NCBI GenBank assembly: GCA_009739215.1
Contig: VSJF01000001.1
Span: 1,426,001 to 1,490,000, forward strand
Direction of reading: 5' to 3'
Source: Floccularia luteovirens
Lineage: Eukaryota > Basidiomycota > Agaricomycetes > Agaricales > Squamanitaceae
DNA length: 64,000 nt
Shown here: positions 44,345-55,751 of the stretch, one piece after another
Numbering within the stretch: position 1 is the stretch's first letter
Layout of the letters: each line of letters starts with the position of its first letter
The notes under the pieces: model-generated
What the model saw: only the letters and a program-made list of their open reading frames with translations
Database searches by the model: none
What the model was told of the DNA's origin: nothing
Translations under genes and position numbers: made by a program

Positions 44345-45106
44345 CTAATATCCCAACTGAGTAAGTTGAGCGAACGACGACCCACTGTCTGACACTGCCT
44401 TTTGGCGCAGTTTAATCGCAGCAAGCTGCAGTTTCGTTCATAAAATTATCATCCTTAGCTTATTATATCGCACTCACCTTGCGCTCATGGAATGCCTGTG
44501 CCTTGATCTTTCGTTTCTCCTCAAGACGATCCACAACGTCTTTGTATCCCCATCCAACTTCATGAGATAGACGCTGCCTCTTGTGTTACTACTCAAACCA
44601 TTGCAAAAAAAAACATCTCGACCCACCTTAACAGTGCAGTATTTTCGTCCAGGTTTCAGTCGCAGTACCCGCAATGCCTCAGGAACAACCATCCGTTTCT
44701 TTTGATCGTACGGTGGAGGAACACCCTCAAACAATTGGAGGCGTTCTAAAGCAGCTGCACCGCGAGGGCTCTTATGGGGAACCATGCCCCGGATGGCGCG
44801 GTAAAGAATCTTGGAAGGAGCACGGTGATGGAAGGGACCAGATTTTTTGGGGTTCACAATATGGCGCTTGTGGAGAAAGTTATGGTATCGGAGCTACAGA
44901 GATTTAGGACGTTGTACCCATTTCTAGGACGGATTTTGGTAACATACTTTGTTTCGGAAGAAGCTGCCGGAGATGTTAATTTCCTCGCATCTAACAACAA
45001 CAATTTTCTGGCCAGAAAGGATCTGCTTGGAAATAATGGAGGCCAGTCGACCAAGGAGATGACCCTTGCCATCAATAACGATGGGCGTCGAGGAGAAAGT
45101 GGCCAT
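44345..45106 (-). CDS. RPL16: 60S ribosomal protein uL13 (RPL16/L13a)
   Basis: Large-subunit ribosomal protein of about 200 residues. I chose the start at 45106 ([20 protein letters not shown]); an in-frame ATG at 45130 would add eight residues. It continues [33 protein letters not shown], then [60 protein letters not shown] and [15 protein letters not shown], all diagnostic. The last intron (donor GTGAGT after HERK) leads to a final exon [18 protein letters not shown], ending QLTQLGY at TAG 44345-44347. The introns are only about 50-70 bases, too short to host the snoRNAs found in the mammalian homologue. Confidence 0.94.
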
Positions 45107-45856
45107 GGTGGTGGTGAAGGTCTGAGTCATAAATTGGGTTAGTTCAACCTCATAAATAAGGGGAGAAACGCGGATGGTTGGGACGAACCTATGGAAAGGG
45201 TGATAAAGGAAGTAGAAAAAGATGTTCAGAGTGGAACCAGAACAAAGTGGACGATACTCTCACCTTGAGGAGTTGAGCGTTTAGGGCGTCTTAGCGAATG
45301 CCAATGAATGTGGCTTATCACCCGCCAAACCTTGTTTCTTAACTGCACAGTTCTCTTCGGCATTCCCCACTTCCGCTACTTTTCACTATTTACCCTACTA
45401 CAACATAATAACTCCATTGCAAACCAACTATGGTGACCATCGTAGTCAAGTATATGCCACTATAATGCGTACAGAACGTTGTAAACGTCGAACTCCAACC
45501 CTACCAAATTAATCCAACTTTGCGTACAAAAACATGTCAATTTGCAACTCAGCTACGATAATTAGAATTCCCACGATTTTCTCCTAAATCAGTGCACTTT
45601 TATGGAATAGAAGGAACTTCTGGTGTGGCGCTAAAGATACCCAGGAGGTCCTGATGACAATAGTCTCGACCACATCTGGGTAGAGAATGAGACCTCTTTC
45701 AGTTCTAAAAGCAATAAGGCTAAAACCGCATACTCCAGGGGCTCAGCTTGGCGAGTGTCACGTACAAGTCACATCGGTGGTTGCCGGGATGGAAGTAAAC
45801 AGCGTTCATTTTTCGACGTCTTCAAAGTTCGCGCCAGCTGAATATTTATCTCTACA
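45107..45856. other. Divergent promoter region uL13 / mitochondrial ACP
   Basis: About 750 bases between divergent starts. Short frames only. No gene is seen, and the region probably holds both promoters and 5' leaders. Confidence 0.5.
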
Positions 45857-46441
45857 ATGTCTCTCTTTCGTTTCGCAACACGAGCCACTACTCTTCCTCG
45901 AGCGGCTTATAGTGGCCACCGTTTCCAAAATCAGTTCGTTCTCAGGGCTAGATACTCAGCTGCGGCTGGTCTGTCAAGAGAAGCGATAGAAACGCGGGTG
46001 CTTGACGTGTTGAAAGGATACGAGAAGATTGACCATGCAAAAGTATGTTCATTATTATAATGCTGAATCACTGGTCAATAATATTTCGTTATAGCTCACA
46101 ACAACTGCTTCATTTTCAAAAGACCTCGGTTTAGACAGCCTTGATGCAGTCGAAGTAGTAATGGCAGTCGAAGAGGTAAGAGTTTTTCTTTTTCTTATTT
46201 GGTGGGAACCCAATTAATTTGGCGCGTAGGAGTTTGACATCGAAATTCCTGACGCTGAGGCTGATGAAATACAAACAGTTCAACAAGGTATGAGAGGCTC
46301 TGATTTCCGGTTTGAATGACATTTGACTCGTGAATGTGCAGCAATTGATTACGTTGCCAAGACCCCGGAAGGTCAGGAGACAAGCATTTTTCTTTGAGAT
46401 TAGAGCAGTTTTCTGATGATAAAACCCTTACAGCACACTAA
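45857..46441 (+). CDS. ACP1: Mitochondrial acyl carrier protein
   Basis: Carries acyl chains on a phosphopantetheine arm in mitochondrial fatty acid synthesis and is an accessory subunit of complex I and Fe-S assembly. The presequence MSLFRFATRATTLPRAAYSG is basic and Ser/Thr-rich. The mature part starts near SREAIETRVLDVLKGYEKID. The DSL motif with the modified Ser lies in KDLGLDSLDAVEVVMAVEEE, followed by FDIEIPDAEADEIQTVQQ and AIDYVAKTPE. The last intron starts right after PE plus one base, and the final exon supplies only A-H-stop (TAA 46439-46441), restoring the usual TPEAH C-terminus. About 130 residues in five exons. Confidence 0.93.
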
Positions 46442-46693
46442 AAAGATCATGAATACAGACATTCGGATTGGTTAGCGGAGGGAGAGTTGTGATATACAAG
46501 AAACTGGACTGAGACCTAGACAGATGCGTTGCATTCTATAGCTTCATGGACCATAAGATCATCCGACATTCGGCCAGTGCCGATGGAAATAATAATGTCG
46601 CAGTGCAATTTCCCCTAATTTGACTTTATATAAGATGTTTTCGAATCTTATGTGTATATCTTATCCTCCTCGTCATCTTCTTTTTCCCCTCTC

Positions 46694-47995
46694 ATGTCTT
46701 CTTCCCGTGAAATTATCGTTAATTCTCCTTGGCTTAATGTCGGTTGCACACTAGGAGAAGGTTCTTTGCCCCTCAACTCATCTTCTTGTCAACCTGTCGT
46801 GACTATGTACTCTCAGGCCCCATTTATGACTCCAAAACGTCTTTTCTTCACTTTGTAGACATATCTGAACATAAGGTTGAGATGTCTTGTGCCGCACATA
46901 ATCTTGCATCTAAAATTCCTATGCAGGTTTACCGTGTCAACACCATTACCCTGGACATACATATGGAGCAGTTCAATGAGCCCGTATCGTGTCTTGCTTT
47001 GAGAAAGAACAGCCCTGGTGTTAGTGTCCATTCGGTCCATTATTCTGCTCGTCTGACCTGCACTATAGTTAGCATGTGCAGCCAAACAGGGATTCGCACT
47101 GATTGAAAACCACTCCATTAAATATGTTAGCAAGCCGATTCTGCCTGAAGATGCGCCTCATACGCGCTTCAACGATGGCGCTTGTGATAGCAAAGGACGT
47201 TTCTTTGCAGGGACTATATGCTCAAAAGAACCTAACGTTCCGGGAAAGTTGTATAGATATGATCCTTCTGATAAGTCTTGCGTTGTCGTTGACGAAGGCC
47301 CATTCACCGTATGTCGTTATCTCGCGGTTATGTCTCTGGCATGCTCTAATCTTAAAAGCCTCAAGGACTCCAACGGTCTAGGATGGAGTCCTGATGAGAA
47401 AATACTGTGAGTTTAATCGGTCGCATTACGACACTCCAATCAATACGCGACGCACAGCTACTTTACGGACTCCCTCGTCAATAAAATCTATGCATACGAT
47501 TATGATAACGGCAAGCTATCGAATCGCCGGGTTTTTGTAGACGCAATTGCGAAGGGATTTCCTGAACAGACGTTCTGTGATGGTTTGTGCGTTGATAGTG
47601 AAGGATTTGTTTGGAGTTCGCGGTACGAACGATCCGGTCGATATCCGATTCCGCAGACGCTTAGCTGACAATGTGTCATGTGTAGATGGGGAGGATCCCG
47701 AATTGTCCGTTTCGCAAAAGATGGCAAGGTCGATTTACAGATTGTATTTCCCACCGCTCTAAACATAACGGCATGCTGTTTTGGAGGTATTGCAATCCCA
47801 ATATCTAATTTAGTAAATGCTCACCAGAACTCTTCAGGGCCAGATAACGATCTGCTCTATGTTACAACTGCTCACTGTGGTGCCATTGGAGGGGATGCAA
47901 ATAGACAAGCCCAGTATCCTGACTCTGGTCACATTTTTCGTGTTGATCTAGCAGGCAAAATTAAAGGCAAGAGAACAAATGAATTTGACGGCTAG
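46694..47995 (+). CDS. SMP-30/gluconolactonase-like beta-propeller
   Basis: The start at 46694 gives MSSSREIIVNSPWLNVGCTL. An early intron (GTTCTT donor, acceptor before GCCCC) makes LGEGPIYDSKTSFLHFVDIS, whose Glu in GEGP is the first metal ligand. Later motifs are FALIENHSIKYVSKPILPED, HTRFNDGACDSKGRFFAGTI (metal-binding Asn), TDSNGLGWSPDEKILYFTDS (catalytic Asp region), CDGLCVDSEGFVWSSRWGGS and RIVRFAKDGKVDLQI. The C-terminal exon ends KRTNEFDG at TAG 47993-47995. Known: the family are six-bladed propellers that hydrolyse sugar lactones with divalent metals. Substrate is not predictable here. No signal peptide, so probably cytosolic. Confidence 0.87.
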
Positions 47996-48385
47996 AGTGA
48001 GGGTTTCTATTGTGAGTTCACGTCCAATTTCTTAGTACTCAATCTAATCTTTGATTATCTTAAGCACCCCATTTTTCATTGATTCGTCAACGTTTTGCAC
48101 CGCGGTATGTTATGTCGTAAGCGACAATTAGAATGGGGAGGCATTTTTTCCGCCTTCGAATACTTGAAGTACTCCCAGGCATGCCTGGGAAATGTCTCAC
48201 CAAGGAAAACTCTTTGACATGTGAACTTATGGGCTCATCAGAATGAATAATGTCGAGCAAAGCCGGTGTATGTCCGACTTAAGCAGCAAATAATAAATAT
48301 TTTTATCTTAACATTGTTGGTGGTCCCGTGACTTATATCATGGCAAAATTTGAAAAATTAAACTCTCATCTCTCCAACAATTGAA
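47996..48385. other. Intergenic between SMP-30-like gene and bL17m
   Basis: 390 bases. A small imperfect palindrome around CCAGGCATGCCTGG (about 48177-48190) stands out. Otherwise nothing is recognised. Confidence 0.45.
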
Positions 48386-49256
48386 ATGAAGCATGGGGTG
48401 GCGTTCCGCAAGTTCTCGAGGACATCATCCCACAGAATGCTAATGCTACGGTATATTTGCTTACCAGTAGCCGTTGATTATGATGGACTAACTGAATTCT
48501 GACCAGGAACCTTGTCACTTCTCTATTTGAACATGAGCAAATCAAGACAACACTTCCAAAGGCTCGCGATACAGCCAGACTTGCAGAGAAGGTTGAATCT
48601 TACTCCTCTCCACCCCATTACCTTAGTAACGTGGCTTCAGATCATCACATTAGGAAAACGAGGTGACAGTGCAGCACATGCCCATGCGACGTCATTCCTC
48701 CTCAAACCTACAGTTCTCTCAAAATTGTTCGGGACATTCGCACAACGTTACGCTCAAAGACCTGGAGGATATACACGGATCCACAAGTTTGGTAATAGGA
48801 AGGGTGACAACGCTCCATACGCCATTTTGGAGCTGGTAGACAACCCCAAGGATCTCAAATGGGAAATGACTTCGCGTGCAATTGGGTGGGAATTATTGAA
48901 GGACAAACTGAAGTGCAAGAGGCCAGAAGCTATCATTAACAGTGGTGCCAAGGAGGCTCAGGAGGTAATCGAGAAAGAGAGCACCCTGGTACTTACAGAG
49001 AGAGGAAGACTTCGTCCCATGACTCGCTGGAATCTTCAGAAAGTACTCAAGTACCGAGACTCTGGCGCTTCACAGGATCTCAGCAAGAAAGTTGAGCATT
49101 ATTTCGTAAGTACTTCTCCATTTTGAAGTATAGAAGAACTCAATCAAACGTTCGAAATATCTGTAGGACCATCTGTTGGCAACACCTTTGGCATTTAAGA
49201 CAATTCACGAGGAGGCAAAGGGAAAAATTCCCAATAATCGACCTCCTCATCAGTAG
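48386..49256 (+). CDS. MRPL8: Mitochondrial ribosomal protein bL17m (MRPL8)
   Basis: The start at 48386 gives MKHGVAFRKFSRTSSHRMLM and, after an intron, LRNLVTSLFEHEQIKTTLPK, the standard bL17 N-terminus (no cleavable presequence, as in yeast Mrpl8). Then ARDTARLAEK joins IITLGKRGDSAAHAHATSFL, KLFGTFAQRYAQRPGGYTRI and HKFGNRKGDNAPYAILELVD. The C-terminal extension of about 130 residues (GWELLKDKLKCKRPEAIINS onward) is longer than bacterial L17, as usual in fungi. The last intron gives DHLLATPLAFKTIHEEAKGK, ending PPHQ at TAG 49254-49256. Confidence 0.92.
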
Positions 49257-49435
49257 GGCGGGTCAAGTGGTCCCAGGGGAAATAAGAGCTGCGATTGATC
49301 TTTCGCAAGGTGCACTTGGCCACCAACGGTCGGGTTCAAAAGTCCCAATTTTTAGTATGGGATTTATGTTTGGCCGAAAGTACAAAAATTCATAGATCAC
49401 TTTAATTCATAAGCATTTATCTATCCTATTTCTCT

Positions 49436-50595
49436 CTAAAATTGACTTGCAGCCACGAGGTCATCAGCATTCAACCAATCAGCATGGCTATCCCTCAACT
49501 GCTGCCAGACGGCAGTACGAGCTGAAATCGGCCATCCAGGTGTATCCCAGAACCTGGCCTTGATGCCTAAGGCATGCGCATCTGCGACCGCAAGGTTAAT
49601 AGCGTCGAGTTGTGTTTTATTGATTGGGTCTATGCCATTCCAACCGACAGCAACTTCGTAATCGGTACTTGCAATGGGTGACAAGGTAATGTCGAATATA
49701 ACATTGGGAGTGGTGTTCAAAGCCGTCAATGGAGCATCAAAGAACACGTCTCGTACTTTTGAAGCCATGACCCCTGCCAGAGGAGTGTTTCCGGTACCGA
49801 TGGCGGTGACTGCTGACTTGGTAAGAACACCATTCTGGAAGGTGGTGAGGTAACCTGCTGCCCGTAATGGTTGCAAAGCCTTTACAACAACTGGGAAGGT
49901 GCTAGTATCACGCAAGCTGGTAAGTCTTACGTATAATAATATCAACATATGATATACTCACGATGGACCATCAGTTTTCATGTCTATTAGTAATTGTAAC
50001 GACGTTCCACTGGACGTGTCGAATACACCACTAAATAAATTAGGTTAATTATCCCCATCAATCGTGAGCATGTGAGAAACTAACTTGGGTTGAGTTTGGT
50101 TGACGACAAATTGACTCTTGTGGTTTTGCTTGTTCAGGATACTGAGAAGCGGTCCGACGTATAGCGATTCGAACGTGCGTTCTGGTACTAACGCAGCCAT
50201 CTCGTGACCGACCTGTGAATTTTCTATTCAGTGTGTGGACATATATCGCTATTTCCATACACACCAGGAGCTGATCGCCCTCAAGCCATACATCCGCTTC
50301 GACGCTCTGAACTCCCAAGCTTATGGCAGTGAGAAGAGGGACGTCACGCCAGTCTATTTTCCAGCTTAGAGTCAGTATTTTTTATCCAGCTCTGCGTAAA
50401 TTATTACGTACAGTCGTTGTGAGAGTGGATGGACTTCGGAACAATATCCTGGGTGTACTGAGTTGGATACTGGAGGAGCATGGAATTGGATTTTTCCATC
50501 TGACCAATTGCATCAAGAACCCCAGCTTTTGCTACGACTTGGTGTGCACCTCCGATGAATAGGAGAGCAGAGATAGATTTGACGGAAAGAAACAT
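49436..50595 (-). CDS. AIM6-like glycerophosphodiester phosphodiesterase-fold protein
   Basis: The start at 50595 gives MFLSVKSISALLFIGGAHQV, a likely signal peptide or membrane anchor. An upstream in-frame ATG at 50658 is possible but would place a basic segment before it. The GDPD-type TIM barrel is shown by IVPKSIHSHNDYWRDVPLLT (catalytic His-Asn pair region), AISLGVQSVEADVWLEGDQL (metal-binding Glu and Asp), LVGHE, LQLLIDMKTDG and near the end FWDTPGWPISARTAVWQQLR with DWLNADDL. This matches the yeast AIM6 group (altered inheritance of mitochondria). The enzymatic activity of that group is not established to my knowledge. The stop lies at 49436-49438. The following frame at the 3' side is convergent with bL17m. 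Confidence 0.85.
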
Positions 50596-51559
50596 TGCAA
50601 CAAGGGTAAGGGGGTGGAAATTGAGTGGAAATGACCAGGACCTAGAGCGTGGAACCAAGGTTGGGTACTCTGTCGCCGCCCTACATCCTGCTATTTATCT
50701 GAATTCCTCAAGAAATTGTCCATATTTTCGTAATCAAATAAATTGGATGACGGTAGGATAGTTAGAAGGTTCTGGGTATTATTGGCACCACTCACTTCAA
50801 AGAGCCATGCGACGCATGTCCTAAATTTGTATAATGCACATGCAAATCTTTGCCGTTCATGCACGGTTGCTCAGTCGAATCGTATCATAACCATCGACTG
50901 TGATGCGCCATGGCACACGTTGGCGCCTTAATGCTACGATAATTGTATTTTAATAAATTTACTGATCATGTAAAGATAAACATTTCCGGCTCCGTGCGGC
51001 AGCGACACCCCATGACGTCCCAATATTCGAAATGTAAATTTCTCCCAGGTGAAGTGCTGCGCTATGCGTCTTTGCAGGAATCAATACCAAAGTGGAAAGG
51101 GACCTGAGAACATGAGAATATGAAGGACTAAAAGTACCTTGCATGTATGTCGTAAGTTCTGGTATTCTATTGAGAAATGTACCCCACATCTTACACACGA
51201 GCAAGTGATCAAAGTTGTATGAGATTTTGCAAACGTGCTGTAACCACGCGGCCTTGTGCCAATTGTCTTTAGGTCACACTGGCTCTAACCTTGCAACAGG
51301 AGAGAAAAATAAGCATTGCCGAGTTATTTTAGATAAGATATGGTATAATTAGTATGATTGTATGTCCTGGTTTTGGAGTCCTCCGACGATGATAAAATGG
51401 GAAAGTCCGTGATAGATTGCATGATAACCGTTCATTCTTTACTTTCTACTCATTTGACAGACTGATTTGAGAAGGTCGTCCCGTGGTAGATTCTGCGGGT
51501 TGATTTGAGACTCATGGAACCCTTGGTTTCCCAGAATTGGTGACTACTAACCAGTTGGG
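50596..51559. other. Gene-free stretch
   Basis: About 960 bases between an AIM6 start and the 3' end of the small family gene (both minus). I see only short frames lacking conserved content. Confidence 0.5.
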
Positions 51560-51977
51560 TCAGGGATCATTCCATATACATAAGCGGTGATCGCGCCATA
51601 GATGATCAACCCTGACTCCGTTGACAGGCTGGTGTGTTGCACCCGAAAGTTCCGGAGCTACACTCAAAAACAAATGGGAAACACGACATTGAATATCTCT
51701 CCATGCCCGTGCGCTCCATAAGTCAGTTAGCTAGCAGAACCCAACACGAGAGAGATGGTGAATCTCACGTTACATTCGCGACTTTAGAGCGTGATTTCAC
51801 AGCGTAGTGATATGAAGAGCCTGATTCGAGGACGAGGGTGATTGTTTCTGTTGGATGAAGTAGAACCCCTGCGTTGGAACTTCGGCCGTAGTCTCGCAGG
51901 AGTTGGATTGTGACAGAGTCATGCAGGTCATTGGTGACGTCGAGCAGAATATCATAGGATTGTGAAAGAGAAGGCAT
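51560..51977 (-). CDS. Small uncharacterised protein, family copy A
   Basis: Two exons, 120 residues. Exon 1 (51977-51769) gives MPSLSQSYDILLDVTNDLHD and later NAGVLLHPTETITLVLESGS with YHYAVKSRSKVANV. A GTGAGA donor at 51768, a CTAAC branch-like site and an acceptor at 51714 define a 55-base phase-2 intron, after which exon 2 begins TARAWRDIQCRVSHLFL and ends at TGA 51560-51562. I found exon 2 by aligning to the second copy at 56338-56743: MPSLSQSYDILLDVTND versus MPTSTLPFEVLFEFTND, and RAWRDIQCRV versus RAWQDVQCNV, with the intron in the same place and phase. No signal peptide or membrane helix; mostly beta-type sequence. No family name known to me; function unknown. It is divergent from the F-box-like gene, 208 bases between starts. 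Confidence 0.72.
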
Positions 51978-52185
51978 AGCATGTATTGTAGAGCGTCACA
52001 GACGCGACTGTAGACCTGCCAAAGAAAAAAAAGATGCACGTAAATGTGAGAGAGGGAGAAGAGTGAATATTCACGGGAGATGACAGTTATAGAGGATGGA
52101 GAAACAATAGGATGGGAGATCAAGGAAATGCTTATTGTGATTTGGTGATAAAAAGGTAGACGGACGAGTCTGGGGATGACGGAGC

Positions 52186-53499
52186 ATGCAACAACAACGA
52201 GGCATGTCTTCTGCTAATCTTTTTCACACCTCACCCTTCCTTGCCATCCCTCAGGAGATCCGTCTCCTAATCTTCACCTTCTTTCTCGAAGACCACACCC
52301 TCGTTCTCTCCAGCACACAGCCCTCCAATGCTCATTATGCTCTCATGCACACGTCCTCGAGGTTCCGTCACGAGGCTGGCCATCTCGCAGGCCTAAACCA
52401 GTATCTCTCCCTTCGCAACGAGCGAGAAATTATCTCCTTCCTACACTCAGCCACCGACAACGATGTATCTCACATCCGCCTGCTTGACGTCGCTAATGAT
52501 GGTAGAATGATTCTGTCTCCAGGGTCCATGAATGTAAAATGTTATCCTTACGACGCAAGCATGTCCCTTGATCATTGATCCTTTCTCTTTCCAGCCTGTG
52601 CCCGTGTCTCAACTGCATTTGGTTCTCGCAAAATTCAAGTCCCTAGATTGCCTCCGCGTTTTTGAGTGCCATCGAGCTCTGTCTGTCTTTTGTGCGTCAT
52701 ATGTTTTATTTATGTAGGCTTGGTTACTGAATACCTTCCGGACATAGTGCCTAGCTCACGGCTCACCTGGAGATTTGAGAAATCGATGTACCCATATCAC
52801 TTTCGACCCCAATTACGGAGTTACCAATTGTATACCCGCCCAGAGACAAGGGTCGTTCCCTTTGAGCAAATCAGTCCTAACAAAATAAGCCATCTTCGTC
52901 TGTCAGGTAATATCAGGCTGAATGATAATGGCCAATTGTTATCTTTACAGCACTTGAGCATCAGTGGTGTCACGGGTACCTATCTTGATCAAAGAGGATC
53001 CACACCGTTTGTAAACTCTGCTAGGTTGAAAAGTTTCCTATACGCCCAAGGCGACCGGCTTGGATTCGAAATTCGTGATCACTTTCTTTTGTCAATTATT
53101 TCGCCGTCGACTTCTTGTCTTCAAAAACTTATCCTCCTCGGCTGCAGCCGGTTGTCAACCGCTGCAATAACAAGCTGCCTGCAATCACTTTGCACTCTCG
53201 AGTATCTAGCAATCTCCTTCATAACTGTCCACGAGTTCAGCAGTAATTTTGCATTCGAGATTCCTGCCACAGTGACAGTATTGAAGCTCGGAGTTACGAA
53301 TGCCCGTTTTTCAGTTATTCATACCACAGAAGAGGAAGCATTTTGTGACGCTTTGGAGGAAACAGTCCTTCGTCGTGCCCAGCCTCTGCATTCGGTATTC
53401 TTGGATCTCCGGGAAGATTTACTATATGGAAACGGGAGAGTTACCAGGTGGAACATGATCGCGTGCGATAAGGAATTCTTTATCAGTTTTAATCACTAG
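52186..53499 (+). CDS. F-box-like protein with irregular leucine-rich repeats
   Basis: Three exons, about 395 residues. Start ATG 52186 (MQQQRGMSSANL); ATG 52204 is an equally good start. Near the N-terminus SPFLAIPQEIRLLIFTFFLE with DHTLVL resembles an F-box-like helix, followed by MHTSSRFRHEAGHLAGLNQY. Intron 1 (donor GTAAAA after SMN) joins PVPVSQLHLVLAKFKSLDCL. Intron 2, of about 56 bases (donor GTGCGT after the codon for VF plus one base, acceptor before TGCCTAGC), joins ALSVF to LPSSRLTWRFEKS. LRR-like units follow: ISHLRLSGNIRLN, LQHLSISGVTG, LQKLILLGCSRLSTAAITSC and LEYLAISFITVHEF. Such proteins are typically substrate adaptors of SCF ubiquitin ligases, and mushrooms carry large families of them. 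Target unknown. Confidence 0.75.
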
Positions 53500-53653
53500 G
53501 AACGGGATGAATGTATTTAGATTCTGTTACATCATTATATTATTCATATATGGTTCATTCATAACAGCAAAAAAGATGTTGGTCCGTTGCGAGATGGAGA
53601 TATAACATTTCGAATGAAGAGTAGTTGGTTACAGCATCACAGTCGACTATAGT

Positions 53654-54755
53654 TCAACTTTTGTAAGAAGTGCCCCCCTGATGCACTGGGACTTGCGCTG
53701 GAACATTCATGACAGATGGTGCATCCAAGAAGTATTGGTTGTTATTATTATTGAAACGAGGTGGGTTGTAATCTTGTGTATATCCATAGTTCTGATATGC
53801 CGGACCACTATCCTGACCATCTGCATGAAGTGTGTACGAGGAATCGTACCCAGCATTAGAGCTCGCCAATGTATCTACCGGTTTTTGATGCGGTTGGTTC
53901 ATGATATCTGATGCACTTGCAGAGCTTTCTTGCCTGGTGTGTTTGTGATTCTGTGCATCTGACAGACTCTCGGTTGAAGGTCTAGAATCCCATGGATCGG
54001 CTCGGTTTTGCATAGGAATGCTATCGCTGGCAGTTAAGGGTTCAACCGAACCAAGTGCGTCATATTTTGCATGATCCCTGCGTTGGGATGTGCCATATGA
54101 CGAAAGGACAACGAACAAGTATATCTGCGGTTTGAGCGGTTAGTGTGGACCTAAATATAGAAGCAGGAGGGAATATACTTGTAGTACGGCCAACAGCGCC
54201 CATAAGCCCCCCATTATGCCGATGTCTACCCATGGAAATATATTGCATAGAGTATCGCCTTCAGTAGAATCTGATAGGTCTCCTGAGAAGAAATCTAGCA
54301 AGCACTTTGACTTCGCATTGGAATGCCGTGCAGCAGAGATTGCAATGATAGCTGCTGCCACAGAAAAGGCTAAAGTTGTTATGATTGAATGTATTGTAAC
54401 ATATCTTCTGAATGTTATTGCTTGTTCCTACCAAAGCAATGAGAACATATTTGTGATATCAACAGACAAAAACGCGTACTTTAGCGACCCCAATGAAGCC
54501 TAGCACTTGGATTCCAGATCCAACAAAGCAAATGATAGCAAGGACCCATGATAGGTTGAAAGGTAAGGATGCACCAACAACTGGGAATCAATAAGCACAT
54601 TATAAGTAATATCTAAGGATGTACAACTCACTGGAAGGTGTGATAAAAATAATAATGCCAATAAGAATGCCCAGAGTGAACTGTTCTATGAGTGTAATGT
54701 ATATTCCCGCATTGACGATAGGAATAGCGCAGCAACAGTAGTCTCTTGGTTTCAT
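53654..54755 (-). CDS. Four-TM (tetraspan-like) uncharacterised membrane protein
   Basis: The start at 54755 gives MKPRDYCCCAIPIVNAGIYI with a Cys triplet typical of palmitoylation sites. Helix 1 continues into LIEQFTLGILIGIIIFITPS. After introns come SLPFNLSWVLAIICFVGSGI (helix 2), RRYVTIHSIITTLAFSVAAA (helix 3), then a loop with Cys (NAKSKCLLDF and GDTLCNIFPW), then GIMGGLWALLAVLQ (helix 4) leading into FVVLSSYGTSQRRDHAKYDA. The C-terminal tail of about 150 residues is disordered, rich in Ser, Asn, Gln and Tyr (RFNNNNNQYFLD). Loop cysteines between helices 3 and 4 recall tetraspan proteins, but the CCG signature of true tetraspanins is absent. I recognise it only as a conserved mushroom protein of unknown function. 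Confidence 0.8.
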
Positions 54756-54995
54756 GGTGGTTGTGGTAATAAAAGAAAGAAAGAAATGAGGTGGTCCAGT
54801 GAAACCGACCGCAGTGCCTTCCAGACGGGGCAGTGCAAAAGGTCAAAATTACGTAATAGAAAGCTATTAATTACATAATGAAAGACTGACGACAGTGTGA
54901 CGAATTGTGACGGGAGCCCCGCACTTAACAGCGCGACTCCGCCCAGCTACTTCACGAGTAGTTCCGGTTCAACGCCTTCTTCCCCTTTCTTCATA

Positions 54996-55751
54996 ATGCG
55001 TGTTGCCTCCGTTGCTCTTTTACTTGCTGCTAGCTTTACAGCTTCTGCCTTGGCAACTCCTCTTGCTGAACAGCAGTCGTTCAATGCTGGTCCTATCAGA
55101 ACAACAGATAGCTGGGATTATAAAATATGCAGTATGCAGAATTTCTCCCAAATAAAGAACCAATCTGACCATTAAAATAGGTAATTCTGGAGATCCAGTT
55201 CAAATCAAATCAATATCAGTTACACCAGACCCACCACAACCCGGTCAGGATCTCACTGTGAAAGTCCAGGCCACTGTCTTAAATGCGATTCAAGTAATAA
55301 TTGCGGTCAAATTAATGTGGATAGTTTCTTATCTTTACTCTTATTCTTCTCGTAGGAAGGAGCCTATGCAGACGTAGTTGTCAAACTTGGACTCGTCAAG
55401 TTATTACAGAAGCGATTCGATGTTTGTAAGGAAGCGTATGTTCTTTTGCCTGGTTGGTTTATTCTACGTCTGACCTCATCACATCAGGCGTAATGCTAAT
55501 GCAACCGTTCAATGTCCTGTTGAAAAGGGTGACTATGAGGTTGTGCAAACAGTTGCTCTGCCAAAGGAAATACCTCACGGTAAATTACATTAAATGCCTA
55601 TCTTGTGTTACTACCACTCATTGCATTTCTTCCCCTAATGATAGCTAAATTCCAAGTCGACGTCAACGGTTATACCGCCGATGACGATGACATGCTTTGT
55701 GTCAAGCTTTTTGTCAATTTCATGAAGAAACCTTTTTTCCAAGCATGGTAG
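54996..55751 (+). CDS. NPC2-type (ML domain) phosphatidylglycerol/phosphatidylinositol transfer protein
   Basis: The start at 54996 gives MRVASVALLLAASFTASALA, a clear signal peptide with cleavage near ALATPLA. The ML domain follows: SWDYKICSNSGDPVQIKSIS (intron inside the Cys-Ser junction), VTPDPPQPGQDLTVKVQATV, AYADVVVKLGLVKLLQKRFD with VCKEA, ATVQCPVEKGDYEVVQTVAL, PKEIPHAKFQVDVNGYTADD and DDMLCVKLFVNF. Conserved Cys pairs (C in DYKIC, VC, VQC, MLC) form the NPC2 disulfides. Ends FFQAW at TAG 55749-55751. About 175 residues. In fungi Npc2 and PG/PI-TP bind sterols or phospholipids in the vacuole lumen or secretory path. It shares a 240-base divergent promoter with the four-TM protein. Confidence 0.92.

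Noticed and set aside
44345..45106. Intronic snoRNAs in the uL13 gene, as in mammalian RPL13A
   Set aside because: The introns are about 50-70 bases and contain no box C/D pair I can identify.
48177..48190. CCAGGCATGCCTGG palindrome as a binding site or mobile-element end
   Set aside because: A single short palindrome with no flanking duplication or partner; chance is a sufficient explanation.
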